From: an uncultured Cytophagales bacterium
Lineage (GTDB): Bacteria > Bacteroidota > Bacteroidia > Cytophagales > Thermonemataceae
DNA length: 36,840 nt
Direction of reading: 5' to 3'
Assembly (NCBI GenBank): GCA_937911505.1
Contig: CALEMF010000054.1
Span: 1 to 36,840, forward strand
In this document: positions 1 to 11,064 of the stretch, in pieces
How positions within the stretch are numbered: position 1 is the first letter of the stretch
How the letters are laid out: every line of letters begins with the position of its first letter
The notes under the pieces: generated by a model
Told to the model about the DNA's origin: nothing
What the model saw: only the letters and a program-made list of their open reading frames with translations
Databases searched by the model: none
Program-made: the position numbers and the translations under genes

Positions 1-127
1 CTAAAAAATGAACGAAAGGTAAACCAAAGGAAAAGTGATGAAAATTTCTTAAAACGTTAATTATACGGTATTTAATTTCTAAACATTCTCTTCCTTCCAT
101 TAATATAGCGACAGACATCTACTAGTA

Positions 128-661
128 TTAGGAGGAGGTACCTTTTCTCTTTTCCAACTCAGTGTTAATGAGTCGCTCTAAATCAGAGTATTTGATTTTT
201 AATGCACTAGCAGTGATCGCAATGGGAGAACCATATATCTTATAGTTAGCCTTCATAGCGCGTTTAGCAATGCTATTCTTAGCCCGTTCAATGTATTTTT
301 CAGGTGTATTGGTGGCGATCATAAGAATTTTAGTAGAAGCAATTTGAATCGTCCAGCTTTCTGTGATATCTGCCCATTCTATCAAGCCAACACTTGTTCC
401 ACTGGTATTATCCGTTATACCATATTGATCGATGGTTAGCCCTACTTTTTTATCAAAAAGTTTTGTAGTCATAAATACTGCACAAGTACCAAAGAAAATG
501 ATCGTTACTAAGCCCACTATATTGGCTAGCTCAATATCTAGAGGCGTTTCACTAACAAGCGGTAACGCAAGGAATACACCCATTACCACAAAGGCGATTG
601 CAGCGATTAATAATAATATGATTTTTTGCTTACTGAGCGGAATTTCAATGCTATCGTCCAC
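128..661 (-). CDS. Small two-helix membrane protein, STM3941-like
   Basis: This 177-residue protein has two hydrophobic segments near the N-terminus (about residues 13-34 and 46-65) followed by a soluble domain of about 110 residues. The arrangement, a short charged N-terminus, a membrane hairpin, then a beta-rich domain containing 'GLTIDQYGITD', resembles the family named after Salmonella STM3941, which has a PH-like cytoplasmic part; I make this link from memory of the family pattern and not from a search. No catalytic motif is visible and the role is unknown. It stands alone: the left neighbour is outside the window and the right neighbour is a pseudogene on the same strand more than 360 nt away. 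The ATG at 661 gives a sensible start just before the first membrane helix. Confidence 0.75.
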   Translation of the reverse strand: MDDSIEIPLSKQKIILLLIAAIAFVVMGVFLALPLVSETPLDIELANIVGLVTIIFFGTCAVFMTTKLFDKKVGLTIDQYGITDNTSGTSVGLIEWADITESWTIQIASTKILMIATNTPEKYIERAKNSIAKRAMKANYKIYGSPIAITASALKIKYSDLERLINTELEKRKGTSS

Positions 662-974
662 AGGCTGCGTTTTAACATGTTATTGCTGCAACAATTTAAG
701 TATTTTACGTAAATAAACGTACACTTTATCTAGCCTGTATACCTGCTATCGGAAATGATATAAAACAGCACTTTTTCCAGTTACTCATATAGATTTCAGA
801 CCACTAAATATTTAGAAAATAGGTATTTAAAGTAGTTTTTTGCGTAAAAGAATAGACTTTATATAGGAACAGTAAAAGCTCTACCAGCTTGATAGCATAA
901 CTTTTCATCTCAAAGTATTTTATAATCAAAACGCTAGGCTAGCTGTAAAGAATCACCTTCACACCATACAAACA

Positions 975-1004
975 AAAAGCTGCCATCTTCCAATGGCAGC
1001 TTTC
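975..1004 (-). terminator. Intrinsic terminator downstream of the decayed T9SS gene
   Basis: AAAGCTGCCA (976-985) pairs perfectly with TGGCAGCTTT (994-1003) around an 8-nt loop, and the minus-strand product ends in a T-rich tract. The hairpin core is identical to the one at 3371-3402, so it was copied together with the gene. Confidence 0.85.
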
Positions 1005-1025
1005 TAGTATTAAGTTATAAATCTT

Positions 1026-2584
1026 CTATTGCTTAGAGAACTTCTCCCTAATAATACCTTCCTCTGTTGTAATGACTAACAGATACATCCCTGAAGGCAA
1101 CCGAGAGACATCTACCCCTTGCTCCGTTACCTGTACATTTTGCATCACAGCCCCACCTACACTATAAACTTCTAGGCTTTGCGTCCCTTTGGACATTTGT
1201 ACATTTAGGAAGTTAGTGGCTGGGTTAGGATACATCAAGGTATTGACTTGCTGCTCATCTAAAGTTGTAAGCGTTGCATTTCTTGTAGTAAGTGTCGTCG
1301 CTGTATTAGAGGTAATAGCAATGTCATCAATAGCCATCCTTCCACCGTAGCCTGTAGTACCCACAAAACGTGCTCGTATAATTAAACCTAAATAACTACT
1401 TAGATTGATGGTCGCACTTTGCTAAATATTTCCTTGATCTCCTGATTGGCTCCAATAGTCAACCCAGCCTGTACCATCATCTACTTGTAGAACTAAGTTC
1501 CCAATGTCATTACCGTACAACTGATACTGAAAAGTGAAAGAAGCGTCACTTTTATCTGTTAGATCAATGCAAGGTGTCCTAATGATAGCCGTACCGTTGT
1601 TCTCAATATATCTTAATATTAAATACCTCTTTCCTTCTGCTGCCGCACTGGGCGTTGAAAAGGAGGTTGCTAGTTTCCAATCACCATCATCGTTATTACT
1701 TTGTTTCCAATCTACACCTGATTCAAAACCTTCTGTATAAGGAAGAGGACGTTCTGCTATTCCATCTACATTCGTACAAATAGCTGTAGGTACACCTACT
1801 GAATTAAGGGTAGTGAATGATACTTCTGTAGAAGAAGCCATTTGATTTCCAATACCATCGAACGCCACGATACTTACAGAATAATCAGTGTTTACGCTTA
1901 AACCTGTTATATTAAAAAAGGTATCTGTAGTACTACTACTACCAATACTATTACCATTTAGAAGTATGGTATAACCTACTGCGCCAGAATTGCTGCTGAG
2001 TGGATTCCAGCTTACAGTCGCTCCACTTCTCGTGATATTACTGACATTTACGCCACCAATCTTTAATGAGACTGCATTAACGGTAGTAAATCTTAGGGGT
2101 GTAGAAGCAGCCGATTTGTTTCCAGAAGCATCGAGTGCTTCCACACGTACTGTATACCCAGTACTTGGGGTCAAATCTGTTAGACTAATAAAAGTGCTTG
2201 TAACGGTATCAACAGTAGTGATATTAAAAATATCTATAGTACGGATAAATACATAACCTACTACACCAACATTGTCGCTAGAAGCATTCCAGCTTACAGT
2301 TGCTGTATTACGCGTAATACTACTTACACTCAAGCCAGTGGGAACACTCGGTGGTTCTGTATCGTCTTCTGCTATACTAGATTGAAAACTTTGTGTACGA
2401 TGATTGGTGAAGTCAGTAGAAGGCTGTTCCTCGAAAAAACAGCATCCGAAGAGTGGTCAGGTGACAGGGACGCCTCTTCAGTATCATTAAAATAGTAAAG
2501 TGACGAATTGTTTTCTATCTTGTCTTGTGCCTTAACGGTGGAAAACAGCATTACAAGGAAAATGCTAAGGAAAATTGTTCTCAT
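1026..2584 (-). pseudogene. Decayed T9SS-sorted FN3/MAM protein, paralogue of the adjacent subtilase
   Basis: Three pieces form one broken gene. The 5' piece (2584 down to about 2435) encodes a signal peptide and an N-terminus matching that of the subtilase at 3429-6401 ('SSLYYFN', then a Ser-Pro-Asp segment). A one-base loss in the A6 run at 2434-2439 shifts the frame. The new frame continues with 'EEQPSTDFTNHR', matching 'KEQTPTDLTNRR' of the paralogue, then passes directly into FN3 repeats. The whole peptidase S8 domain is missing. Two FN3 domains and a MAM-like domain follow. At 1422-1424 an in-frame TAG replaces the Trp codon found in the paralogue ('GNSWQSATI'). The frame then stays open to 1026 and ends in an intact T9SS sorting domain ('YPNPATNFLNVQ', 'REKFSKQ'). 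What remains would be a secreted adhesin-like protein without enzymatic activity. Either lesion could be a sequencing error, but together with the domain loss they indicate decay. Confidence 0.85.
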
Positions 2585-3370
2585 TTGAGATTAAAGTTTG
2601 AGATTGAAAGTTGTAACAAAGCCCACAAAGTAAGGTAGTTGTTTCACTATCTTTGAATAGGCTTTACAAGATAGAAATTATTTACTTAAGTAAATAACTT
2701 ACAGTAAAATATTATATATGATAATTTTATTATATGAGCATAAATTAATGCCTTACTCATTTTTATAGTTGCTTGTCTTTTAATCAACGTAGAACCCTGC
2801 TTAATTTTAAACTTTCATTTCACTATACGAGGTATTTACCTTGAAGTAGCGTTTTTTCACTTTATTATTTTTAAACTTACAGTTAAGTTATTCTACCTAA
2901 ATGATATTATAAATAACTTTCTCTCAATTCAATCTATTGGCAAACAACTCCTATTTTTTCAACTCTTACGTGACAATAATACAACTTAACCTGTTTACAG
3001 GCAGGTACTATTGAATAGAATATTTAAAATGACCTTAAGGACTATATCATCCTAAGGATAGTAGGTAAAGAGGAGTTGTTCGAAAAGAAACTTAGTACTT
3101 AATAACATTTAGGAAGGGTATAATTCTACTCGCGTTACACGCTGGCAGATCATTTCTTGCTAAATAGTACGAGTCAATAAAAATGTGAGAAAAAATAGCG
3201 TACAGAAGAATTAAGATAATCTTCTCTAAGTATTACTCAAAGTAGTAACGCTACTATATTTAAACATAGGGTAAACGGTAGAAGAATTTATCAACTCAAC
3301 AGATTAGCTTGCTATTTCAAAGTATTTTATAATCAAGACTTTTACCGTCAAGTATCTACTTCGTACAAAC

Positions 3371-3402
3371 AAAAAGCTGCCATCTTCCAATGGCAGCTTT
3401 TT
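3371..3402 (-). terminator. Intrinsic terminator of the subtilase gene
   Basis: AAAAGCTGCCA (3372-3382) pairs with TGGCAGCTTTT (3391-3401) around TCTTCCAA, followed on the minus strand by a T-rich tail. It sits about 27 nt beyond the subtilase stop codon and duplicates the hairpin at 975-1004. Confidence 0.88.
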
Positions 3403-3428
3403 AGTATTAAAGTATAAATATAAATCGA

Positions 3429-6401
3429 CTATTGCTTGGAGAACTTTTCTCTAATCACGCCTTTCTCTGTGGTAATTACCAACAGGTAAATTCCTGAAGA
3501 CAATTGAGAGACATCTACTCCTTGCTCCGTTACGCGTACCTTTTGCATCACAGCGCCATTAATGCCATAGACCTCTAGTTTTTGTGTACCTTTAGGCGTT
3601 TGTACGTTTAAGAAATCCGTTGCGGGATTAGGATACATCAAGGTGTAAGCTGTACTCTGTTCTGCTAAGGCTGGAGTACCCAAACTCCTACTTACTGTAT
3701 TGCCCACACAGAAGTCGGTACTTTCAGTTGGTCCAAATGCACCTCCTGAGGCTAACGTTGTATTGTCTTCAGTGCTAAGACTGTAAGAGCCATCACCATA
3801 AGTGCAGCAAATACCATCGCCATAGCTATCTGTAATGGTAAAGGTATAACAGCCATCTGCCAACGTGATAGTTTCTGTTACTGTACTACCCGCACCACTG
3901 TAAGATCCTCCAGAAGCTACTGGCGTACCTGATCCATCGGTAATTTCCCAATTCGTTTCTGCTGGGTAGTCATCGAGTACAATTGTGAGGGTTACCTCGT
4001 TTGAAGTAGGGGTAGGCGCTGCACCAGTAGTAACACTAATAGCATCGATGGCCATATCACTTTGCCAGCCATCCCCTGTAGTTCCCACAAAACGGAAGCC
4101 TACTACAGTACCTGCATAATTAGCTAAATTAATCGTCGCACTTTGCCAGCTATTCCCTTGATCGCCCGATAGGCTCCATAGATCTACCCAGCCAGCACCG
4201 TTATTTGCTTGTAGTACTAAACTTCCCATATCAGCACCATACATATGGTACTGGAAGGTAAGAGAGGCACTGCTTTCACTTGTTAAATCGAAACAGGGAC
4301 TTTCTAAAGTGGCAGTAGCATTGCTTCCAATTGCTCCTGCTGTATTGTTACTGGAAGCCTCTAAATATACAAATTGACTTCCTGCAGCAGCAGCAGTAGG
4401 TCCTGTTGAGTTGGAAGGTGTGGGTACCGATAGGCTTACCCAGTCGCCATCGTCGCCGCTGGCTTGTGTCCAGCCTATCCCAGACTCAAAGCTTTCTGTA
4501 TAAGGGAAGCTACTGATTGTACTAGCGCAAGTACTTCCACCTCCCGAGCCAGTGGTAGTAAACGATGCTGCCGAAGAAGCAGCAGATTGGTTTCCAGCAG
4601 CATCAAAGGCTACTACACTTACTGAATAAGCAGTACTTGCACTCAAGCCTGTTAGATTAACAGAGGCGCTCGTAGCGTTACCTATACTACTCCCATTTAG
4701 AAATACAGTATAACCAGTTACCTCAACATTGTCGCTGGAAGCATTCCAACTCACTGTAGCTGTATTACTTGTCACATTACTTATAGTCACCCCAGTAGGC
4801 GTACTCGGTGCCTCAGTATCTCCTCCACCGCTGTTTGCTGCCAGCACTGCCTGATGCGCATTGACTCTTCCATGACCAAAGGTATTATCAAATCCACTTG
4901 CCCCCATATCATCTGCTGTATTGATCAAAATATCAAATACTTGTTCACTGGTTAGATCTGGATTTACCGATAGTACTAGTGCTGCTGCACCTGCTGCTGC
5001 AGGACAAGCCGCTGAAGTACCACCGAAATCGTCTGCATAGTTCGTATTATTATACCCTGCACTTCCCACACGATCAGTGGTTCTAACACCATATAGTAAA
5101 GTAGTGCGACTGCTGTTGATATCATTACTTGGTGCTACAATATCAAGCTCAGGGCCTTGGTTGCTATAACGACTTATATTACCATTTGGATTAACAGCAC
5201 CCACTGAAATCACGCTTTGAATGTTACTAGGATAGCTCACGCAGTCTCCATAATCATTACCAGAAGCAAAGAGAATAACACAACCTTTGTCCCCTCTTCC
5301 ATTGTCAGCCGCATCATTGATCGCTGCCGTCAATACAGGGAATGGATTGGTAGCACAAGTGCCGTAACCCCAAGAGTTACTAATCACATCTGCCCCTTGG
5401 TCTTTGGCCCAGGTAAAGGCATCGGCCAAATCTTGTGCGGTCTCTTCTTCTGTAAAAATATTAATGGCTAGTAGGTTAACATTAGGCGCTACGCCTCTTA
5501 CCCCTTCGTCATTATGTTGTGCAGCAATAATTCCTGCACAAGCAAGCCCGTGTGCGTCAGTACTTCTAATAGGTGTTCCATTTCCGTTGTTTGCAGGAGT
5601 AAAACCTGCTGTAATGGGCGGTAGGTCAGGATGCCTTTCTACCCCATCGTCAATTACCGCTACGGTTATAGAGGAACTACCTGTAGTGATTCCCCAGGCT
5701 TCTAGGGCATCTATATCAATGTCTGCGGTAAGCGGTAGTCCATCAAGTGTACCACCTGTATTGTGCATTTGAAACTGTTCGGGCAGTAGTGGATCATCAT
5801 GTTTTACGACTTTCGCTTGGAAATTCGGTTGCCCCCAAACAATCAAATTGGCTTGTTGTAACTCTTGCAACAAAGCCAACTGGCTTGAGACGGTCGCTAC
5901 TTGTAGCAAGGTAGAGAGTTCATTTCTAAGTACTTGTGCATCATATTTATGGAGTATATTTCGTAAACGTGTATCTTCTATAACGGTGTTGAGTTTTATA
6001 ATGACTTGTTGGGTAAACCAGACTTGCTGCCCTGCTAGTTGAAAGCTAGGCGCAACCTCAAAAGCACCTTGACTGGCTAAACCCGTCTCTTGTAGAAACT
6101 GAGCGGAACTAGTTGAAATAGACTGCTCCAATCGCTGGTTACTACTTGCATTAGGCGTAAACTTCGCCATTTTTAAGCGTTGGTAAACCGCTTCAAATTG
6201 AAAACCTTGCATACGGCGGTTGGTGAGGTCAGTAGGCGTCTGTTCTTTAAAGTAAACAGCATACGAAGAGTAGTCAGGTGACATGTACACTTTTTCTGTA
6301 CCATTGAAGTAATAAAGAGATGAACTCTTCTTTACCCAGTCCTGCGCATGGGCGTTAGAAAGCAGCATTATAAATATAATGCTAAAGATGATTTTTCTCA
6401 T
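3429..6401 (-). CDS. Secreted subtilisin-like (S8) protease with FN3, MAM-like and T9SS sorting domains
   Basis: This 990-residue extracellular protease starts with a Sec signal peptide (cleavage near 'AHAQ', residue 20) and a propeptide-like region to about residue 200. The S8 catalytic domain spans about 230-520. The triad is readable: Asp251 in 'VAVIDDGV', His284 in 'DAHGLACAGI', Ser463 in 'GGTSAACPAAAG', with Asn382 ('ASGND') as oxyanion-hole residue. Next come an FN3 domain (about 533-616), a MAM/jelly-roll-like domain (about 628-795) that probably binds glycan or protein, and a cysteine-containing beta domain (about 805-905, 'DSYGDGICC'). The C-terminus is a type A T9SS sorting domain (about 915-990, 'YPNPATDFLNVQ', 'GIYLLVITTEKGVIREKFSKQ'), so the protein is expected to cross the outer membrane by T9SS and be cell-surface anchored or released. 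The neighbouring pseudogene is a shortened copy. Confidence 0.95.
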   Translation of the reverse strand: MRKIIFSIIFIMLLSNAHAQDWVKKSSSLYYFNGTEKVYMSPDYSSYAVYFKEQTPTDLTNRRMQGFQFEAVYQRLKMAKFTPNASSNQRLEQSISTSSAQFLQETGLASQGAFEVAPSFQLAGQQVWFTQQVIIKLNTVIEDTRLRNILHKYDAQVLRNELSTLLQVATVSSQLALLQELQQANLIVWGQPNFQAKVVKHDDPLLPEQFQMHNTGGTLDGLPLTADIDIDALEAWGITTGSSSITVAVIDDGVERHPDLPPITAGFTPANNGNGTPIRSTDAHGLACAGIIAAQHNDEGVRGVAPNVNLLAINIFTEEETAQDLADAFTWAKDQGADVISNSWGYGTCATNPFPVLTAAINDAADNGRGDKGCVILFASGNDYGDCVSYPSNIQSVISVGAVNPNGNISRYSNQGPELDIVAPSNDINSSRTTLLYGVRTTDRVGSAGYNNTNYADDFGGTSAACPAAAGAAALVLSVNPDLTSEQVFDILINTADDMGASGFDNTFGHGRVNAHQAVLAANSGGGDTEAPSTPTGVTISNVTSNTATVSWNASSDNVEVTGYTVFLNGSSIGNATSASVNLTGLSASTAYSVSVVAFDAAGNQSAASSAASFTTTGSGGGSTCASTISSFPYTESFESGIGWTQASGDDGDWVSLSVPTPSNSTGPTAAAAGSQFVYLEASSNNTAGAIGSNATATLESPCFDLTSESSASLTFQYHMYGADMGSLVLQANNGAGWVDLWSLSGDQGNSWQSATINLANYAGTVVGFRFVGTTGDGWQSDMAIDAISVTTGAAPTPTSNEVTLTIVLDDYPAETNWEITDGSGTPVASGGSYSGAGSTVTETITLADGCYTFTITDSYGDGICCTYGDGSYSLSTEDNTTLASGGAFGPTESTDFCVGNTVSRSLGTPALAEQSTAYTLMYPNPATDFLNVQTPKGTQKLEVYGINGAVMQKVRVTEQGVDVSQLSSGIYLLVITTEKGVIREKFSKQ

Positions 6402-7087
6402 TTTAGATTAAGTTTTAGGTAAAAGTTGAAATAAAGCCTATACAATAAGGTAGTTGTTTACTATCTTTAGATAGGCGCTGCAAGATAGAAATTATTTTCA
6501 TATGCCCATAACTTTCTGCGAAATATTACATACATTATTTTTATAATAAACGAATATCATAACGCTTTAGAGGCGTTTATTGATTTTTATACACTGTTTT
6601 AGTTTATAATACAAAATAAAGTCACTTCATATTTTTTACACTCTACTTGTTTCTTAAAACAATTTGATTTATCGCAAAACTTATATTATTCGTATTTTTA
6701 TTTATTGATTACACAAAAAACCCTCATTATTAATATTATTATTAATCTATTATATAGTATTTTAATTAACTAGCTATTTGCGTGCTTTTAACTTCAGTAT
6801 AGCATTCGCATAATATGAGAAGTTTGATAAATTGTATGAGTCATCAGTATACCCAAAAGCACATTCAGAGACTCTCTTACTATTAAAGTAGCTATATAAG
6901 TAAATAGGTTATGAAGGGTAATACAGCGGCTAGTTGTGTTTATTTGAGCCTATGGTGATTATGTAAGTTATTCTATTAGGTATTTCTACTAGCACAGCAA
7001 CTGCTCACATCTTTTTCAAATGTCTGCAACTGATGTCTCTAATACCCATAATTTGATTCTCCTAAAAAAGGAATTCGAAATGCCCTT

Positions 7088-7288
7088 TTAAGGACATTTC
7101 ATCCTTTTTTCTAAGCCATTAGATAAGTCAGTAGCCAGTAATGCTTTATAATCAATGTTTATATTACCTTCTTTGAATTCCCAGATGGTAATCGTTTGTT
7201 TGCGGGTTTTAAAATACTATTTAGCCGCAGTGGCTTACGTAGAGAAAGCTTCCTTTCCTGTAATATTCAGCTTTTGATCATATAGCAT
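7088..7288 (-). pseudogene. Possible relic of a small coding sequence
   Basis: Reading the minus strand from ATG at 7288 to TAA at 7088 gives one frame of 67 codons with two internal stops, directly after the stop of the upstream gene. The stretch between the stops and the end ('TITIWEFKEGNINIDYKALL') looks protein-like. I do not recognise a family. It could equally be chance in AT-rich DNA. Confidence 0.22.
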
Positions 7289-7289
7289 A

Positions 7290-7850
7290 CTACTTATAGC
7301 ACTTTTCTAGTTCATCTTCTAAATCACTCATCTTTGAAGAAGAATAGGCACCCGAGGTAGCATAAACTATCTTTCCTTGCTGATTGACCAAGTAGAGATA
7401 GGGTTCGTCTTTGCTGTTAAGAGAGAGTACGTTCTTGTAAGAAGATAGTGAGCCTTTATATAAAACAACGTGAGGCTTGAAGACCTTGTCCGTATTGGCT
7501 CTCATTTCTTTTTCTACTTTTCCGTAGGCAGCCTTGTTGATACCCCTAAGCATAGGTACGAAATATACGTTTATATCGTAGTCATCCGCTAGCTCACTAA
7601 ACAACCCTTCGCCAGTACTGGCAATAAATTGCTTATAAACAGGTCGAACCCAAGTTTCTAAATCATCTTGAGACTTTTTAGAATAGGCCAAAACCATGAG
7701 CGCTGGTTTCCCTTGAGAAGCTTGTGGCAGCGTCACCGTTTTATCATTTAGATTGGTACCGGTAAGGTTAGGAAATCGCTCCCCTACCTGTGCTTGTAGT
7801 GTATGACCAAGGCTTACTATAAAGATTGCGAGAACAAGATACTTTTTCAT
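7290..7850 (-). CDS. Secreted thioredoxin-fold protein, ATP10/redoxin-like
   Basis: This 186-residue protein has a clear signal peptide (cleavage near 'TLQAQ', residue 20). The mature part begins 'GERFPNLTGTNLNDKTVTLP' and continues 'GKPALMVLAYSKKSQDDLETW', the opening pattern of redoxin and ATP10-like thioredoxin folds. The usual CxxC redox pair is absent: the position normally holding it reads 'SKKSQDD', and the only cysteine is three residues from the C-terminus. A thiol-disulfide role is therefore unlikely; a structural or chaperone-like periplasmic function is more plausible. The late 'YLVNQQGKIVYATSGAYS' matches the cis-Pro/beta-hairpin region of the fold but lacks an obvious cis-Pro. 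It appears to be a single-gene unit, divergent from guaB. Confidence 0.75.
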   Translation of the reverse strand: MKKYLVLAIFIVSLGHTLQAQVGERFPNLTGTNLNDKTVTLPQASQGKPALMVLAYSKKSQDDLETWVRPVYKQFIASTGEGLFSELADDYDINVYFVPMLRGINKAAYGKVEKEMRANTDKVFKPHVVLYKGSLSSYKNVLSLNSKDEPYLYLVNQQGKIVYATSGAYSSSKMSDLEDELEKCYK

Positions 7851-8010
7851 GATTTATAAAGATTTTAATAGAATACTGGTTGTATGGTGTATTACTTTAC
7901 ACGATTTATTTTTACGCTACATCGTAAGAAAAAGTTGCATGACAAGGGTTATTCATAATCTTCACAATTATTTAATCACAAGTTCTTATAAAAATTTCCT
8001 AGTCTCATAA

Positions 8011-9528
<1,518 letters not shown>

Positions 9529-9570
9529 AGCTACACTCCGAGGGTTGCTAAGGAAAACGAGGTAACTTAC

Positions 9571-10017
9571 TTAGTGGCGTAGTTTATCTAAAAAATTGTT
9601 AAAATCAATGACTTCTTCTTCTGTAAAACTACTGAACAGGTCATTGATTTCTTCTACCGTTCCGTCCAGCTTTTGAAGCAGGTTGAGCCCTTCATTGGTA
9701 ATCGTAATGTCTACATTACGCCTATCTGACGGGCATTGCTTCCTTTCTAAGTATTGTTTATTATGAAGTTTATCTACAATACGAGAAGCGTCTGACATTC
9801 TGTCTAGCATCCGCTCTCTAATATACTTAAGCGATACGGGTTGTCCTTTAGATCCTCGTAAGATGCGTAAGACGTTGTATTGTTGGTGAGTGATACCCTG
9901 TTTCTTAAGCACCTCGCTAATCCTACCGCTCAGCCAACTAGCTGTATAAAGCAGATTGACTATTGCCTTCTGATTTGTATCAGCAAATTTACTCTGGATA
10001 GCTTCCTCTATCTTCAT
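9571..10017 (-). CDS. MarR-family transcriptional regulator
   Basis: This 148-residue winged-helix regulator shows the MarR plan: an N-terminal dimerisation helix, 'GITHQQYNVLRILRGS' leading into the helix-turn-helix ('VSLKYIRERMLDRMSDASRIVDKL'), the wing with 'RKQCPSDRRNVDITITNEG', and a C-terminal dimerisation helix. The wing carries the characteristic Asp-Arg-Arg. ATG 10017 is preferred over an in-frame TTG at 10047, which overlaps the terminator of the upstream yceI-like gene. It lies immediately downstream of yceI on the same strand. MarR-YceI pairs are common in Bacteroidota, which suggests it controls that gene, though an intrinsic terminator separates them. Confidence 0.9.
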   Translation of the reverse strand: MKIEEAIQSKFADTNQKAIVNLLYTASWLSGRISEVLKKQGITHQQYNVLRILRGSKGQPVSLKYIRERMLDRMSDASRIVDKLHNKQYLERKQCPSDRRNVDITITNEGLNLLQKLDGTVEEINDLFSSFTEEEVIDFNNFLDKLRH

Positions 10018-10043
10018 GCACTCAATCGTTTTGTGAACAGATG

Positions 10044-10088
10044 ACAAAAAGACTACAAAAGCCTGTGTTACCCTTGTAGTCTTTTTGT
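10044..10088 (-). terminator. Intrinsic terminator between yceI-like gene and marR
   Basis: ACAAAAAGACTACAA (10044-10058) is perfectly complementary to TTGTAGTCTTTTTGT (10074-10088), a 15-bp stem with T-rich ends on both strands. It ends the yceI-like transcript and precedes the marR start by about 27 nt. Confidence 0.85.
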
Positions 10089-10110
10089 TTACAATGTGCT
10101 CAGCGCACTA

Positions 10111-10800
10111 CTACTCTTTAGTTTTGATGTCAAAACCGATGTGTACAGTAGGGTTGATGAACTTGTCTCCTAGTGACTCGTCAGCACCATAGTCCATTCC
10201 CCAGTCTTTACGGTTGATGTTGAATTTAGCTTGTGCATCTACCTTGTTATCTGCCATTACAATTTTAGCAGGGAAAGTGATACTTTTCTTTACACCTTTA
10301 AGTTCTAAGTTACCCGTTACGCTGTGTGTAGGGTCTACTAGCGTGTACTCAGGATCTTTTTCTTCTTCTCCCTCAGGAGCCACGTAGTCTGCTACGCTTA
10401 CAATCTCGAAAGTAGCCGTAGGGAACTCTTCTATTGTGAAGAAATCAGGGCTAGATAAGTGGCCAGCTAACTTTGCTTTTTCCTCATCTCCCATTTCTTC
10501 GTCAGTTACTTCAATAGAGGTTACATCAATAACGAAGTTTCCTCCTACAATCTTACCCTCTTCTACTGCAATAGCTCCTTCAGATACTTTAAAGGTTCCT
10601 TGGTGTTTGCCCACAGGCTTGGTTCCTACCCAAGTTACCATACTTAAATCTGTATCTATAGGCATTTCCTTCGCAGCGGCTACTTCCTCTTCGTTTACTT
10701 CTTTGGCATCTCCTACCTCTGCCTCGTCACTTTTAGGAGTACTTTCGCAAGCCATTAGGAAGGCACTTGCTAACAATCCGAAAATAAATGTCTTTTTCAT
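10111..10800 (-). CDS. YceI-family lipoprotein
   Basis: This 229-residue protein has a lipoprotein signal with lipobox 'FLMAC' (Cys18), followed by an acidic linker (about residues 20-48) and a YceI domain from about residue 50 to the end. Family landmarks include 'STVTWVGTK'-like 'LSMVTWVGTKPVGKHQGTF', 'GGNFVIDVTSIEVTD', 'LSSPDFFTIEEFPTATFEI', 'VTGNLELKGVKKSITFPAKI' and the closing 'NRKDWGMDYG'. YceI proteins form a lipocalin-like barrel that binds isoprenoid or other amphiphilic ligands; the substrate here is unknown. It is expected to be anchored to the periplasmic face of a membrane. The marR gene follows directly and may regulate it. Confidence 0.93.
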   Translation of the reverse strand: MKKTFIFGLLASAFLMACESTPKSDEAEVGDAKEVNEEEVAAAKEMPIDTDLSMVTWVGTKPVGKHQGTFKVSEGAIAVEEGKIVGGNFVIDVTSIEVTDEEMGDEEKAKLAGHLSSPDFFTIEEFPTATFEIVSVADYVAPEGEEEKDPEYTLVDPTHSVTGNLELKGVKKSITFPAKIVMADNKVDAQAKFNINRKDWGMDYGADESLGDKFINPTVHIGFDIKTKE

Positions 10801-10992
10801 GAGTTTGTCTTTACTAATTGTTGAAAAATGATGAAAACTACAATCTTAACCTCATTCAGTAATTTTTGTTTCAAGAACTGTTCGTGAGGTTACAATTAAT
10901 TTGTTATACAAACATATGTTATAACATTTAAAGTTCAAACATAAAATAAAATTCTTTTTATTTCTTCTGGTATGGAAGGTGGTATAAATAAA

Positions 10993-11018
10993 AAAGCCAT
11001 CTTTTGCAAGACGGCTTT
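10993..11018 (-). terminator. Intrinsic terminator of the small secreted protein gene
   Basis: AAAGCCATCTT pairs with AAGACGGCTTT around TTGC with one A/C mismatch. An A-run lies to the left, which becomes a T-run on the minus strand. It is about 45 nt past the stop of the gene ending at 11065. Confidence 0.75.
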
Positions 11019-11064
11019 CTCATTCATTATTTGATTTAGATAAGTAGCTCTATTGGTTGTTTAC

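Noticed and set aside
432..716. Plus-strand frame of 94 codons over the first membrane protein
   Set aside because: It is mostly antisense to a better frame with membrane helices, and lacks any independent signal.
5217..5772. Two overlapping plus-strand frames inside the subtilase
   Set aside because: They lie antisense to the S8 catalytic domain, have Ser/Ala-rich compositions reflecting the opposite strand, and show no recognisable domain.
10018..10047. TTG start for the MarR regulator
   Set aside because: The TTG lies inside the 15-bp terminator stem of the preceding gene; ATG 10017 gives a normal MarR length.
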